A DNA stretch of 64,000 nt from Acinetobacter sp. ANC 4648 (GTDB taxonomy: Bacteria > Pseudomonadota > Gammaproteobacteria > Pseudomonadales > Moraxellaceae), in NCBI RefSeq assembly GCF_002135345.1, contig NZ_NEGI01000002.1, forward strand, positions 248,001 to 312,000. The letters are read 5' to 3'. The position numbers and the translations under genes were made by a program. Positions 36,806 through 47,157 of this stretch are shown piece after piece. The notes beneath the pieces were generated by a model, which was not told where the DNA came from, made no database searches, and saw nothing but the letters and a program-made list of their open reading frames with translations. The first letter of the stretch is position 1, and every line of letters begins with the position of its first letter.

Positions 36806-37079
36806 TTAGGTTTCTTTTGGCGCAGATTTTTTCAGCGCTTGAATAAATTGGATAAACTGCAGTAAAAACTCTTTAAACATAGACACATCTTTATTTTCTA
36901 GTAATACCGCAGCAAATAGCTTCAACCCAACGGCTAAAGCTTTTGTAGATGTGCTAAGACTTTAAAATGTTGTCATGATTGTAAGCGGTAAATTCTAAAG
37001 GCACTGTATAGAACGATGGATTACCTTTTGCATCGGCAATATGTTCAACAGTAATTTTATATTCATGCTGTTTTATCAC
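36806..37079 (-). pseudogene. DUF3861 family gene, frameshifted
   Basis: Reading leftward from a GTG at 37079 (ribosome site GGAGAG, six bases after the PadR stop), the frame gives KQHEYKITVEHIADAKGNPS and then LEFTAYNHDNILKS before a TAG. A second frame then supplies STKALAVGLKLFAAVLLENK and a tail ending QALKKSAPKET, with stop at 36806. Together these are the two halves of a DUF3861 protein, which has a KQxxYxITVE start and a GLKLFxxVxLxNxxxxxF end. About ten residues around the join appear lost. The total is 274 bases, not a multiple of three. I read it as a recently inactivated gene translationally coupled to padR. Confidence 0.75.
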
Positions 37080-37085
37080 TCTCTC

Positions 37086-37604
37086 CTACATACGAGCAAT
37101 ATTGACTGCAGCTTGGTCAATCTGCTCTGCAATTTCACATATCTGTTCAGGGCTGAGTTCTGTTTGCAGTTTTAGGCGCAGCGACGCTTTGAGATTTTCC
37201 ATCGCACGTTTTACGTCGAGGTATTCAGTTTGTGTGTGAATTTTTCGACGAGTTTCAAAGCGCTCAAGAATAGCTTCAACTTGCATTTGATTCGCTGTTA
37301 AATGCTCTACACCTGTTGGGGTAATGCTATATTGCTTACGATCACTTTCAATTTTTTCTGCGAAGATGAACTGCATATCTTCCAGATAATTCAGTGTCGG
37401 ATAAATCGTGCCTGCACTGGGGATGTAACCGCCACCAACGATTTCACCTATTTCTTTAATAATTTCATAGCCGTGCTTAGGTGCGAGCGAGATAAGATAC
37501 AACACCAAAAGCTTCATATGCCCTGCTTCGAACAAGCGGTTTTTGCGTGTTGTTTGTGTATTTTCAAGGTCTATAAGTAGTTCAGGATTGGGAGTTTTAG
37601 GCAT
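37086..37604 (-). CDS. PadR-family transcriptional regulator
   Basis: The 172-residue protein has the PadR winged helix-turn-helix at about 28-105 (MKLLVLYLISLAPKHGYEI, PSAGTIYPTLNYLE, then a wing RKQYSITPTGVEHL) and a C-terminal helical dimerisation domain. PadR proteins repress membrane transporters or detoxification genes and release DNA on binding phenolics or drugs. The next genes on the transcript are a broken DUF3861 gene and a DUF2798 membrane protein, the likely targets besides autoregulation. Confidence 0.87.
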   Translation of the reverse strand: MPKTPNPELLIDLENTQTTRKNRLFEAGHMKLLVLYLISLAPKHGYEIIKEIGEIVGGGYIPSAGTIYPTLNYLEDMQFIFAEKIESDRKQYSITPTGVEHLTANQMQVEAILERFETRRKIHTQTEYLDVKRAMENLKASLRLKLQTELSPEQICEIAEQIDQAAVNIARM

Positions 37605-37731
37605 AAATAAGATATAGCTTACTTAAATTAAGATATATCTTATCACATCTTTATGCTATTTAAAAAGCGTCTTTATCAAATTTAAAAACCATATTTAGTC
37701 TAACTACTTTTATGTTTATTATTTTTATTAC

Positions 37732-37757
37732 AAAAAACCACCATATGGTGGTTTTTA
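37732..37757 (-). terminator. Terminator of the small cysteine-containing secreted protein
   Basis: AAAACCACCAT/ATGGTGGTTTT is a perfect palindrome flanked by A and T runs, usable in both directions. Confidence 0.8.
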
Positions 37758-37784
37758 TAATTCCAGCTTCATATTGTAAGAAGA

Positions 37785-38057
37785 TCATCCTTGTCCTTTA
37801 AATTCTCTAATCATCTGTGCTGTAATATCTTTCGCATAACAAATGGGTGCATAACCACCCGCCCGATTGTATGCGCTACGCTTACCACAGCGGCTACCAT
37901 TACGCGCAGTATTGTATGGGCAAGGACAGTTTCCCGAATAATCCTCTATCGACTGCTGAATAATTTTTTGTTTAATTGCTTCGGTATTTTCAGTGCCTTG
38001 CTTTGCTTCCGCACCAAAAGATAAACATAGGCCCATTAAAAATAATAGTTTTTTCAT
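37785..38057 (-). CDS. Small secreted protein with an NCPCPYN / CGKRSAY motif
   Basis: The 90-residue protein has a signal peptide (MKKLLFLMGLCLSFGAEA) and a mature domain of about 70 residues with four cysteines in NCPCPYN, RCGKRSAYN and PICYAKD. The block C-P-C-P-Y-N, then C-G-x-R-S-A-Y, then G-G-x-x-P-x-C-Y recurs in small secreted proteins and, as I recall it, in some phage- or plasmid-borne proteins. It suggests two disulfides or a metal site in the periplasm. The function is not known to me. Own promoter region and terminator. Confidence 0.72.
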   Translation of the reverse strand: MKKLLFLMGLCLSFGAEAKQGTENTEAIKQKIIQQSIEDYSGNCPCPYNTARNGSRCGKRSAYNRAGGYAPICYAKDITAQMIREFKGQG

Positions 38058-38160
38058 AAATCCCTCTCAATATTTATATTGTATCGAGATGAGATTTAAG
38101 TGAAAGTTCAACTATAAAATGACTGTATACTATTCAAACACTTAAAACTTACACAAATAA

Positions 38161-38189
38161 AAAAACCCACCTAACAGTGGTTTTTTTTA
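38161..38189 (-). terminator. cysDN terminator
   Basis: CCAC/GTGG stem between A and T runs with a CTAACA loop, 14 bases past the cysN stop. Confidence 0.75.
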
Positions 38190-38202
38190 AATCAGCTCAG
38201 TC

Positions 38203-39819
38203 TTAGAGACGAACTAATTCCACAATTTTCTCAGCTAACTCTTCAGCAGCATCTTGCGTAAACGTAACATCTGTACCTTCAGTCACAGAGGTAATCACCG
38301 CAATTCCTGTTTCACGAAGCAATGCGACTTGCTCAGCATCTAAATCCGCTTTCGCAATCGCAACAACACCCTGTTGAAGCAACAAACTTTCAAGTGCTTG
38401 TGCATTTTCTAAAGCTTTCGTTGGAACTGTAATAGATGCAGGTTTTTGACCCAAACGTGCTGCACGGTCTTCCGCTGTGACAGGGTTGCTATGTGCAGAC
38501 CATTCAACAGACTCTTCAACCATACCTGCACCAATCGTCACGTTATTTAAACGATCAATGAAGATAAATGAACCTGTAAAACGACTGTCTTGATAACGGT
38601 CAAATACTACAGGTACATCAAACTCAACCGTCACATTGGCAATGGCATTTAATTCAAGGCTTTCAACCTGAACCTGTTCCAAGGTATTGACGTTAGTACG
38701 GAAGTGAATTGCTGTGACTTTGGCAGGAACAGTTTGCGTACCTACTTTTAAGTTATACAACTTACCAATCACCAGTGGTTGATCCGCCATCCAGACTACA
38801 GTCGCTTTTACAGCACGTGAAATGGTCGGTATACCCTGATCCGCACGAACTAGCATATTGCCGCGAGAAACGTCAATTTCATCGTTCAGCGTCAGTGTGA
38901 CCGCTTGACCTGCAAATGCATGCTCAAGATTACCATCAAAAGTAACTATTTCTTTTACTGTTGATGATTTACCCGATGGCAAAGCGATAATTTTATCACC
39001 AACATTAATTTCACCCAGCGCAATCGTGCCTGCAAAACCACGGAAGTCGAGGTTTGGACGGTTCACGTATTGCACAGGGAATCGGAAATCACGTTTCGCT
39101 GTATCACGGTTAATCTGCACAGATTCAAGCGACCCCATTAAGGTTTGGCCTGTGTACCATGGCGTATTTTCTGAAACGTTCACTACGTTATCGCCATTCA
39201 ATGCAGAAATTGGCGTATAGATGATGTTACTTGGCTGACGGTCGCCTAATTGGCTGACAAAGTTAGCGTAGTCGGCTTGGATTTCATTGAAACGCGTTTC
39301 AGAAAATTCCACTAAGTCCATTTTATTGATCGCAACAATAATGTTCTTAATACCCAACAAGCTTGCGATATAAGTATGCCGACGAGTCTGTGTTTGCACG
39401 CCATAACGCGCATCAATCAAAATGATTGCAAGATCACAGGTCGATGCACCTGTTGCCATGTTACGGGTATATTGCTCATGCCCTGGCGTATCGGCAATGA
39501 TGAACTTACGCTTTTCCGTCGAGAAGTAACGATACGCCACATCAATAGTAATGCCCTGCTCACGTTCCGCTTGTAAGCCATCCACCAGAAGTGCTAAGTC
39601 AGGAGCATCACCCGTCGTCCCCACTTTTTTCGAGTCACGTGTTACCGCTTGCAATTGATCTTCATAAATCAATTTTGAATCATAAAGTAAACGACCAATT
39701 AAAGTACTTTTACCATCATCGACGTTACCGCAAGTCAAAAAGCGTAATAAGTCTTTATTTTCATGTTGTTTTAAATAGCCCAAGATATCTTGGCTGATTA
39801 AATCCGATTGATGAGACAT
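38203..39819 (-). CDS. cysN: Sulfate adenylyltransferase subunit 1 (GTPase)
   Basis: CysN uses GTP hydrolysis to drive CysD in activating sulfate to adenosine 5'-phosphosulfate. The 538-residue protein has an EF-Tu-like GTPase domain ([17 protein letters not shown], then [12 protein letters not shown], then NKMD) and two beta-barrel domains. It ends with about 100 extra residues but has no P-loop APS-kinase domain, so CysC must be encoded elsewhere. It follows cysD by 44 bases on the same strand. Confidence 0.95.
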   Translation of the reverse strand: MSHQSDLISQDILGYLKQHENKDLLRFLTCGNVDDGKSTLIGRLLYDSKLIYEDQLQAVTRDSKKVGTTGDAPDLALLVDGLQAEREQGITIDVAYRYFSTEKRKFIIADTPGHEQYTRNMATGASTCDLAIILIDARYGVQTQTRRHTYIASLLGIKNIIVAINKMDLVEFSETRFNEIQADYANFVSQLGDRQPSNIIYTPISALNGDNVVNVSENTPWYTGQTLMGSLESVQINRDTAKRDFRFPVQYVNRPNLDFRGFAGTIALGEINVGDKIIALPSGKSSTVKEIVTFDGNLEHAFAGQAVTLTLNDEIDVSRGNMLVRADQGIPTISRAVKATVVWMADQPLVIGKLYNLKVGTQTVPAKVTAIHFRTNVNTLEQVQVESLELNAIANVTVEFDVPVVFDRYQDSRFTGSFIFIDRLNNVTIGAGMVEESVEWSAHSNPVTAEDRAARLGQKPASITVPTKALENAQALESLLLQQGVVAIAKADLDAEQVALLRETGIAVITSVTEGTDVTFTQDAAEELAEKIVELVRL

Positions 39820-39863
39820 TGCTCAAACTCCACAAATTCATTAGAAATCGATGATCTAAACGA

Positions 39864-40778
39864 TTAGAAATAGCCTTCTTGCTTTTTCTTTTCCATCGAG
39901 CCTGCTTCATCATGGTCAATCATACGACCTTGACGCTCTGAGCTTGTGGCTAAAAGCATTTCCTGAATAATTTCAGGTAAAGTATCGGCCTCAGACTCCA
40001 CCGCACCAGTTAATGGGTAGCAGCCTAAAGTACGAAAACGTACCGATTTCATTTGTGGAACTTCACCTTCTTTTAAAGGCATCCGTTCATCATCTACCAT
40101 GATCAGCGTACCACTACGTTCAACCACAGGACGTTCTGCAGCTAAATAAAGTGGAACCAAAGGAATACTTTCCAAGTAAATATATTGCCAAATATCCAAC
40201 TCCGTCCAGTTGGACAATGGGAATACACGAATACTTTCACCTTTATTCACTTTACCGTTGTAGAGGTTCCAAAGTTCAGGACGTTGATTTTTAGGATCCC
40301 AACGATGTTTGGTATCACGGAACGAATAGACTCGTTCTTTCGCACGAGATTTTTCTTCATCACGGCGTGCGCCACCAAAAGCAGCATCGAAACCATATTT
40401 ATCTAAAGCTTGTTTTAAACCTTGGGTTTTCATGATGTCGGTATATTTAGAACTACCATGATCGAAAGGATTGATGCCTGCATCCTTCCCTTCTTTATTT
40501 TGATGCACAATTAAATCGAAACCGTGTTTTTTCGCCATCTCATCACGAAACGTGATCATGTCTTTAAATTTCCAACCCGTATCGACATGCAATAATGGGA
40601 ATGGAAGTTTTGCAGGATAAAATGCTTTCATAGCGAGATGCAGCATCACCGCTGAATCTTTACCAATGGAATACAGCATCACCGGATTTTCAAATTCGGC
40701 AGCGACTTCACGGATAATATGAATACTCTCAGCTTCAAGCTGTTTAAGATGAGTAAGTCTTTCCTCATTTATTGACAT
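39864..40778 (-). CDS. cysD: Sulfate adenylyltransferase subunit 2
   Basis: CysD is the PAPS-reductase-like ATP pyrophosphatase subunit that forms adenosine 5'-phosphosulfate from ATP and sulfate. The 304-residue protein shows the N-type P-loop [29 protein letters not shown], and the C-terminal [17 protein letters not shown] start it at the ATG at 40778 ([11 protein letters not shown]) rather than the GTG three codons earlier. It forms an operon with cysN for assimilatory sulfate reduction. Confidence 0.95.
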   Translation of the reverse strand: MSINEERLTHLKQLEAESIHIIREVAAEFENPVMLYSIGKDSAVMLHLAMKAFYPAKLPFPLLHVDTGWKFKDMITFRDEMAKKHGFDLIVHQNKEGKDAGINPFDHGSSKYTDIMKTQGLKQALDKYGFDAAFGGARRDEEKSRAKERVYSFRDTKHRWDPKNQRPELWNLYNGKVNKGESIRVFPLSNWTELDIWQYIYLESIPLVPLYLAAERPVVERSGTLIMVDDERMPLKEGEVPQMKSVRFRTLGCYPLTGAVESEADTLPEIIQEMLLATSSERQGRMIDHDEAGSMEKKKQEGYF

Positions 40779-40922
40779 TGACAGCACCAGCTCACAAAAA
40801 AGTGTACTTATTACACAAATTGAAATTTATATTCATTATAGTGATTTATAACGCTTTTCTTTTGCTTGTTTTTTTATATTCATATGCAAAAACATCATAT
40901 ACAGAATTTTAAGGAGAATAAT

Positions 40923-41369
40923 ATGACCATTCAAATTATGACTTTATCAGAGATTAGTTTTGATCAATGGTTGCCCTTGTGGCAAGCTTATCTCACGTTT
41001 TATGAGTCAACACTCAGTCTAGAACAAACCCAATTATCTTGGCATCGAATTACAGATCCACTCCAAAAAGAGATGTTTGGCTACGGCATAATTATGGATG
41101 ACCAAGTTGTCGGCTTTGTTCATTTAATTACACATATGAGTATGTGGACAGAACGCCCATATTGCTATTTACAAGATTTATATATTAATGAGGCCTACCG
41201 TAATCAAGGTTTAGCGAGACAGCTAATTGAACATAGTTATGCAGTCTGTACAGGAAATTTTGATCGCATATATTGGCTGACGCATGAGAATAACCAAACT
41301 GCACAACAGCTATATGACCGAATCGCAACCAAAACTGGATTTATTCAATATAAAAAAAGTCTAGTATGA
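40923..41369 (+). CDS. GNAT-family N-acetyltransferase
   Basis: The 148-residue protein has the GNAT acetyl-CoA loop LYINEAYRNQGLARQLIEH (R/Q-x-x-G-x-A type) and the C-terminal WLTHENNQTAQQLYDRI, typical of small-molecule or protein N-acetyltransferases. The ATG at 40923 with AAGGAG eight bases before it is the start; longer frames extend into the cysD promoter region. Substrate unknown. Confidence 0.85.
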   Translation: MTIQIMTLSEISFDQWLPLWQAYLTFYESTLSLEQTQLSWHRITDPLQKEMFGYGIIMDDQVVGFVHLITHMSMWTERPYCYLQDLYINEAYRNQGLARQLIEHSYAVCTGNFDRIYWLTHENNQTAQQLYDRIATKTGFIQYKKSLV

Positions 41370-41383
41370 TTCTCATAACAAGA

Positions 41384-41416
41384 AAGAAAAAAGCTTATCC
41401 AAAATGGATAAGCTTT
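41384..41416 (-). terminator. Hairpin between the GNAT and Wzi-type genes
   Basis: AAAGCTTATCC/GGATAAGCTTT is an 11-bp perfect stem. The T tail is clean on the minus strand and weaker on the plus strand, so it may serve both convergent genes. The 200 bases to its right hold nothing else I can see. Confidence 0.7.
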
Positions 41417-41618
41417 AAAATACACAAAAGCATGCACTCATCTTTTATGTTTTGAAGGTAGGAATAACATCTTTAAAAAGGTCAATTAAAGACGCAGCTA
41501 CATTCTCATGCATTAAAATTACATTTTATATCCCTGAAATCAGGTATTTTATTTCAGCATTTTTCAGATAAAATCATAAAGCCTATTTGGTTGATAAGCT
41601 CTACGAATGACTTATTTC

Positions 41619-43091
41619 TCAGTATTTCCAGATACTCTTCTCCAAAGGAATTTCAACACCAATAGATGCACCCGCATCATTGCCTTTTTTATCTGAATCA
41701 CTAACCCAACCATTAATTTTTAATGGAATGGTCGGTTTGATATAATGCGTCCACGTTAAATCAAGCGCTTTAATTTTATCTTTTTCAGGAAAAGCTAAAT
41801 TAATTTGATGCTCTCCAAAATGATCAGCTGACTCATTTACTTTGGTATAAATAATACGACCATTTAAACGGTTCATCACATCAAAACGAATATCACCACC
41901 GACAGAAACCATTTGACCATCACCCCCCATCGCATGCCCTAATGGGAAACCATGCTGGTAATAACCATCTGTATAGATATGATGATTATATGAAATAGCA
42001 CGAGCATCACCATTGGTTCGTGTATCCGCCCACTCTGCATAAACTTGATATGGCATGGTTTTAAAACTAGAAGAATAATCTACACCTGCTTGATACATTT
42101 TTTTTGATGGCAATAATCCAGCTTCATCTTCACCCACATATTGTCCATATAAACTTACAGGAACTGCAAGTAAGGGCTGTAAATTTAGACGTGCGTCGAA
42201 TCCTGCAAGCTGGTTGGATGGGTTACCTTCACCACTACACGTTGTATCAACACACTCATTATCTTTACCGATAAAAGCGTTCCAATAGGCTTTAAAACTA
42301 CCAGGTTGTCCTTCACCATCTATCTGGAATGTCCTAGAAGCACCTAGCTCAAGATAAGGTAAAGGTTGAGCCGTTAAACGTAAACCCATCAATCGAGTAT
42401 TTGGCACCGCTTTATAGTCATCTAATTGACCCGCAAAAGCTTGGTACTGCCAAGCTCCAATCCATGATAACCACTTCGATTCAAATGCTTTTTGCTCTGC
42501 ACGTTGGGCTGTAAAACCATATACAGGACGACTTGCATCACCACGAATTAAACTACCATCATGTCCAGGGCCCCAATAAGTAGGAATTTGACCTGCCACC
42601 AACCACTGATTCCACAGCTTTCCTGCAATATATGAGCCTTCAACATTAACATCTTGACCATTGTCAATCAGAGGATCTTTTTCAGCATTGACACGAAGCT
42701 TAGCATCCCAATTATCTCCACCTGCATTCAACTCAAGTGAACCTACATATTGTGCTTTATAATTGTCACCAAAATTTTGTGGGATATTTTTTTGGTCTGA
42801 CTCTGCAAACAATCCTATTTTTGCTGTTTGAGCATCTGCTTTCAGTGCATTTTGAACAGAATTAATCACTTTTTGTTGTGTGGTATTTAAAATTTTTGCC
42901 TGAGATAAAGCACGCTGAATCTCATCACCACTCATTGGCCAAGTTGAGGTGCTGAGTTGAATCACCCCTTGTTGATTTAACCAATTTAAATCTGTACGAA
43001 GATTTTGATCATTCAAAATCAAACCCTGTGAAAAAACAGGTAAAGACATTGTCACCAATATCGCAGCATAAAGTGATTTTTTTAAAAACAT
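41619..43091 (-). CDS. Wzi-type capsule assembly outer-membrane protein
   Basis: The 490-residue protein has a signal peptide (MFLKKSLYAAILVTMSLPVFS), an N-terminal helical segment (about 30-95) and then a long series of alternating beta strands ending in an aromatic residue (SIWKY), as in outer-membrane barrels. The blocks WNQWLVAGQIPTYWGPGHDGSL, YGQYVGEDEAGLLPSKKMYQAG and GHAMGGDG are what I know from the Wzi family, which anchors group 1 capsule at the cell surface. No capsule locus is adjacent, so whether it acts in capsule here is an inference. Confidence 0.82.
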   Translation of the reverse strand: MFLKKSLYAAILVTMSLPVFSQGLILNDQNLRTDLNWLNQQGVIQLSTSTWPMSGDEIQRALSQAKILNTTQQKVINSVQNALKADAQTAKIGLFAESDQKNIPQNFGDNYKAQYVGSLELNAGGDNWDAKLRVNAEKDPLIDNGQDVNVEGSYIAGKLWNQWLVAGQIPTYWGPGHDGSLIRGDASRPVYGFTAQRAEQKAFESKWLSWIGAWQYQAFAGQLDDYKAVPNTRLMGLRLTAQPLPYLELGASRTFQIDGEGQPGSFKAYWNAFIGKDNECVDTTCSGEGNPSNQLAGFDARLNLQPLLAVPVSLYGQYVGEDEAGLLPSKKMYQAGVDYSSSFKTMPYQVYAEWADTRTNGDARAISYNHHIYTDGYYQHGFPLGHAMGGDGQMVSVGGDIRFDVMNRLNGRIIYTKVNESADHFGEHQINLAFPEKDKIKALDLTWTHYIKPTIPLKINGWVSDSDKKGNDAGASIGVEIPLEKSIWKY

Positions 43092-43192
43092 GCGCTTTAT
43101 TTTCTCTCATTTATTTCTCAGCCCCACCATAGATTTTTTAACCCTACTTTTCAATGGTGAAACAGAATTATTACAAATTTTCATCTTAAAAT

Positions 43193-43223
43193 AAAATAGC
43201 CACCTATTTTAGGTGGCTATTTT
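43193..43223 (-). terminator. lysS terminator
   Basis: AAAATAGCCACCT/AGGTGGCTATTTT forms a 13-bp perfect stem 24 bases beyond the lysS stop. Confidence 0.85.
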
Positions 43224-43246
43224 ACTTGTCATCTGATGACTATATT

Positions 43247-44776
43247 TTATACATCTTTACGGCGCATATGCGGGAATAAAATCACGTCACGGATACTGGC
43301 TGCATCTGCAAATAGCATCACCAGACGGTCAATACCAATTCCCTCACCCGCTGTTGGCGGTAAACCATACTCTAACGCTTCTACAAACTCTGCATCGTAG
43401 TGCATTGCTTCATCATCACCGGCATCTTTTTCTTCCACTTGCGCTTGGAAACGTTCTGCCTGATCAATCGGGTCATTCAACTCCGAGAAGCCATTCGCCA
43501 ATTCACGACCACCAATGAAGAATTCAAAACGGTCTGTGATATGTGGATTATCATCATTACGGCGCGCTAATGGTGAAGTTTCCGCAGGATATTCAGTAAT
43601 AAAGGTCGGCTGACGTAATGTCGTTTCAACGGTTTCTTCAAATACGATGGTTTGTAGTCGACCTAAACCAAAACCTGGTTTGACTTGTTCTTTTAATTCG
43701 TCTTGAATGAACTTCGCCAAAAACTCACGATCAGCAACATTTTCTGGTGTAAAGCTTGGATTATTTTCCAAAATTGCATCAAACATCGAGATTTTTTTGT
43801 ATGGCCCTTTGAAGCTATATACTTCACCTTGATAAGGGACATCCGTTGAACCTAAAATATCGATAGCTAACTTTTCCAGCATACTTTCCGTCAAAGCCAT
43901 TAAATCTTTATAATCTGCATACGCTTGGTAGAATTCAATCATAGTGAATTCTGGATTATGACGGGTCGAAACACCTTCATTACGGAAGTTACGGTTAATT
44001 TCGAAAACTCGTTCAAAACCACCAACCACCAAACGTTTTAAATACAGCTCTGGTGCAATACGTAAATATAAAGGCATATCTAATGCATTATGATGCGTTT
44101 CAAATGGACGCGCAGACGCACCACCTGGAATCACATGCATCATTGGAGTTTCAACTTCCATGAAACGCTCATTGATTAAATAGTTACGAATGCCCGACAC
44201 CACTTTTGCACGAATTTCAAAAGTTTTACGTGTTTCTTCATTCACAATTAAATCTAAATAACGTTTACGATATTTAACTTCAGTATCATTCAAGCCATGG
44301 AATTTATCTGGCAATGGACGCAGTGATTTGGTTAATAACTCAAAATGTTCAATATGAACATATAAATCACCTTTACCTGAACGACCAATATAGCCTTCAA
44401 CCGCAATAATATCACCAAGGTCTACGCTTTTAATGGCTTCTAAAACATTAGGAGCTAATTCTTTACGTGCGACATAAAGCTGAATACGCCCTGTCATATC
44501 TTGAATCACGATAAAGGAACCACGGTTCAACATCACACGACCGGCAACACTGACACGAACCTGTTCGCCTGCTTCAATTTGTTCTTTGGATTGATCTGCA
44601 AACTGATCTTGCAAATCTTGCGCATAATGCTCACGTTTGAATGTATTTGGCCAAGGGCTAACACCCGTTTGTTTGGCCTTCTCTTCAATTTGTTTTAACT
44701 TGGCATGACGCTGTGCAATTAAATCGTTTTCGGAAATAGGTTGTTCAGAAGTCGATTGAGCGTTATGTTGCGTCAT
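43247..44776 (-). CDS. lysS: Lysyl-tRNA synthetase, class II
   Basis: LysRS charges tRNA-Lys. The 509-residue protein has an N-terminal OB-fold anticodon-binding domain ([10 protein letters not shown]...[15 protein letters not shown]) and a class II catalytic core with motif 2 [23 protein letters not shown] and motif 3 [11 protein letters not shown]. The ATG at 44776 follows GAGGCAGAG. A more upstream in-frame codon would add residues without family support. prfB, its E. coli partner, is not adjacent. Confidence 0.96.
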   Translation of the reverse strand: MTQHNAQSTSEQPISENDLIAQRHAKLKQIEEKAKQTGVSPWPNTFKREHYAQDLQDQFADQSKEQIEAGEQVRVSVAGRVMLNRGSFIVIQDMTGRIQLYVARKELAPNVLEAIKSVDLGDIIAVEGYIGRSGKGDLYVHIEHFELLTKSLRPLPDKFHGLNDTEVKYRKRYLDLIVNEETRKTFEIRAKVVSGIRNYLINERFMEVETPMMHVIPGGASARPFETHHNALDMPLYLRIAPELYLKRLVVGGFERVFEINRNFRNEGVSTRHNPEFTMIEFYQAYADYKDLMALTESMLEKLAIDILGSTDVPYQGEVYSFKGPYKKISMFDAILENNPSFTPENVADREFLAKFIQDELKEQVKPGFGLGRLQTIVFEETVETTLRQPTFITEYPAETSPLARRNDDNPHITDRFEFFIGGRELANGFSELNDPIDQAERFQAQVEEKDAGDDEAMHYDAEFVEALEYGLPPTAGEGIGIDRLVMLFADAASIRDVILFPHMRRKDV

Positions 44777-45284
44777 CTCTGCCTCGATTGTAGTAAAAAA
44801 CGGAAGTTGCGTAGCATAGCAGAAATCCAAGATAATGCGTATTACAATAACCAAGCGATCAGTGCAAAAAATTTAAAATGATTAAAAAATCGATGACTTC
44901 ATATTAAAATAATTTATTCTTGTCTTTTTACTCATACTTCTCTCAAAATTTTCTGCGGCACAGTAAAATAATGCTTTTGAGTAGTTTAATATAAAGGTCT
45001 TGTTATTAAAACTAAAGCTATCACCCCAGATATCCCCAAATATGTATTTCTATTTTAGCAAAGCAAACAACCTATTTTCTCTATATAAATGAATAGAAAG
45101 TAGCCCTCGATTGCTGAAGATTATTCATACCCCAAAATACCTGTTACTTAAGTCTCTAAGACCAAAATCTAAGTTTCATAAATCACTGTGCTACGTACAA
45201 TCATGGCATATTAAAAATAGTTGAAAAATATAGTTTCAATTATTTTCTATCTTTGTGATTAAAGACAGTGTGAATCTAATAACC
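44777..45284. other. Gene-free gap between lysS and the YqiA-like gene
   Basis: About 500 bases of AT-rich DNA with scattered stops in all frames. I see no RNA gene, hairpin or repeat. Confidence 0.4.
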
Positions 45285-45791
45285 ATGAACTCAAACTCTT
45301 TTAAAATTTTATTTTTGCATGGGTTGGATTCTTCAAGGGAATCAACAAAATTTCATGCAATTGATGCAAAAAATAAGTTTTGTATCGATATTGATTATCG
45401 CAATTTAAACTATCAAACCGTTGAAAGCTTCTACAATCAAATTATAGAAAAAATTAAACCTGAAATGCTGATTGGGCATAGCTTAGGTGCATATTGGGCA
45501 CTTAAAATGTCGCATTTACATCGAATCCCAACCATTATTGCTAATCCAAGTCTACAGCCGGATTTTCGCAATGACTACCAAGCGATTAGTGAACTTGATT
45601 TAGAACATGATATTCCACAAATGGCTTATATTGAGCTCGGTGATGAAATACTAGATATGCATGCAACTACCACAATATTAGAACAATTTATGCAAGTTGA
45701 TGCACATGAGGGTGGACATCATCGCTTAGCTCAACCTGAAAATTTGAATCCTTTAATCGAATATATGCAACAAACCTTTCTCCGTGCATAA
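45285..45791 (+). CDS. YqiA/YcfP-like alpha/beta-fold esterase
   Basis: The 168-residue protein starts FKILFLHGLDSSRESTKF, carries the nucleophile elbow GHSLGAYWA with serine near 68, and ends with a candidate catalytic histidine in EGGHHRLAQPE. This short layout without a cap domain is the UPF0227 group (E. coli YqiA and YcfP), small esterases of unknown substrate. The ATG at 45285 is preferred to a GTG at 45255. It converges on apt, with a shared terminator. Confidence 0.8.
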   Translation: MNSNSFKILFLHGLDSSRESTKFHAIDAKNKFCIDIDYRNLNYQTVESFYNQIIEKIKPEMLIGHSLGAYWALKMSHLHRIPTIIANPSLQPDFRNDYQAISELDLEHDIPQMAYIELGDEILDMHATTTILEQFMQVDAHEGGHHRLAQPENLNPLIEYMQQTFLRA

Positions 45792-45820
45792 AAAAAAGCC
45801 TTGTAAATACAAGGCTTTTA
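45791..45820. terminator. Bidirectional terminator between the esterase and apt
   Basis: AAAAGCCTTGTA/TACAAGGCTTTT is a 12-bp stem with A and T runs outside, placed between convergent stop codons. Confidence 0.85.
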
Positions 45821-45834
45821 AATTCCAACTTAAA

Positions 45835-46377
45835 CTAAGCAACGGCAGCGTCAACAGGCTTAGATGATTCATCCAATACCGACCAAACGGTCATTCCCAA
45901 ATCACCGTGTAATTCAGGTAAGTCTAAGAAAATACTGGCGCCTAAAACAGTATGTGCACATTTATGCATCAGCTGCTTAACTGCTTTTAATGTTCCACCT
46001 GTAGCCAAGACATCATCCACAATAATGACTTTTTGTGGTTCAATGTCAGCAGACATTTCTAAACGATCTAAACCATATTCTAAGCTGTATCCAACCCCAA
46101 CAACGGGAGGTGGTAATTTTCCAGCCTTGCGTACCAAAAGTAAGCCTTTACCAGTGCGTTGTGCCAAAAGACTCGCCAAAATAAAACCACGTGCTTCCAC
46201 AGCAACAAAACTTTCTACTTCTGCCAATTGATCTTCTGGCAAACTTGCAATTAACGCATCAGTTAAAGCTTCAAGTTGATTCATGAACAAAGGAGTTAAG
46301 TCATAAAAACAAATACCTTGTTTAGGAAAATCTTGGACAGTACGGATGTTCGACCACAATACAGTAGACATATTCAT
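45835..46377 (-). CDS. apt: Adenine phosphoribosyltransferase
   Basis: Apt salvages adenine with PRPP to AMP. The 180-residue protein has the PRPP-binding motif VIIVDDVLATGGTL, the upstream ARGFILASLLAQRTG loop and FPKQGICFYDLTPLF. The length is standard. Two in-frame ATGs (46377 and 46371) are possible; neither has a clear ribosome site. Confidence 0.95.
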   Translation of the reverse strand: MNMSTVLWSNIRTVQDFPKQGICFYDLTPLFMNQLEALTDALIASLPEDQLAEVESFVAVEARGFILASLLAQRTGKGLLLVRKAGKLPPPVVGVGYSLEYGLDRLEMSADIEPQKVIIVDDVLATGGTLKAVKQLMHKCAHTVLGASIFLDLPELHGDLGMTVWSVLDESSKPVDAAVA

Positions 46378-46923
46378 AATTTGGGAGAGTTATAAAAAAT
46401 AAAGATTGAGTGAATTTTAACGCATTAGCGATATACTGAATAGCTTCTTCATTTTCACTAAAACACTTTATTTTTATAAGTAGTTGAATTTATTGAGACC
46501 ATTTATATAATAAATATTGGGTATATATGTAGTAGTACTTATTATAAATTATTTAAGCTAGCAATACATTTAGACCTTGGTATAAACATGACTTTTCAAC
46601 ATTAAATATTTTTATATTCAATTACTTTAATCTTAAATACTTAGGTTAAATACACAACTTTTCAATCTCTCAAAGGCCGCTTATCAACATAGATTGTCTA
46701 ACAAAAATATTGGAATTAGCCCAATAAACACATCTTTTGTCCTTATCAGCCATTCAGCTTTAAGATTAGTTGGTTAAACTCCGATATTTACTTTACTTTA
46801 GTCATAGAACTGCGTAAAAATTTACTTGAATATGTACATTATAAAGTCATATCACTATCATCATGCAGTAGAAGGAATTTTCTGACAGTATTGCTGATTA
46901 CTGCTCAGAGTTTGGAGAGTCAA
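46378..46923. other. Gene-free gap upstream of rubA
   Basis: About 545 bases, very AT-rich, no gene. It must carry the apt promoter (minus) and the rubA promoter (plus), but I could not identify either with confidence. Confidence 0.4.
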
Positions 46924-47088
46924 ATGAAGAAATATCAATGCATCGTTTGTGGATGGATTTATGATGAAGCAGAAGGTTGGCCACAAGATGGCATCGCTGC
47001 AGGAACAAAATGGGAAGATATTCCAGATGATTGGACTTGCCCAGACTGTGGTGTTTCAAAAGTTGATTTTGAAATGGTAGAAATCTAA
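46924..47088 (+). CDS. rubA: Rubredoxin
   Basis: This 54-residue iron protein carries electrons from rubredoxin reductase to the alkane 1-monooxygenase. The four iron ligands are Cys6 and Cys9 in CIVCG, and Cys39 and Cys42 in [17 protein letters not shown] and [10 protein letters not shown] are typical of AlkG2-type rubredoxins. The ATG at 46924 has GGAGAG six bases before it; upstream in-frame codons do not fit. rubB follows 69 bases downstream, with a terminator hairpin between them. Confidence 0.96.
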   Translation: MKKYQCIVCGWIYDEAEGWPQDGIAAGTKWEDIPDDWTCPDCGVSKVDFEMVEI

Positions 47089-47099
47089 AAAATAAATGA

Positions 47100-47126
47100 A
47101 AGACCATGAATTCATGGTCTTTTTTA
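47100..47126 (+). terminator. Hairpin terminator between rubA and rubB
   Basis: AAAGACCATGAA/TTCATGGTCTTT is a perfect palindrome followed by a T run, 11 bases after the rubA stop and 31 before the rubB start. It should reduce rubB expression relative to rubA. Confidence 0.75.
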
Positions 47127-47157
47127 CATTCAGTTTTTATAAATTTTGGAGTACATA

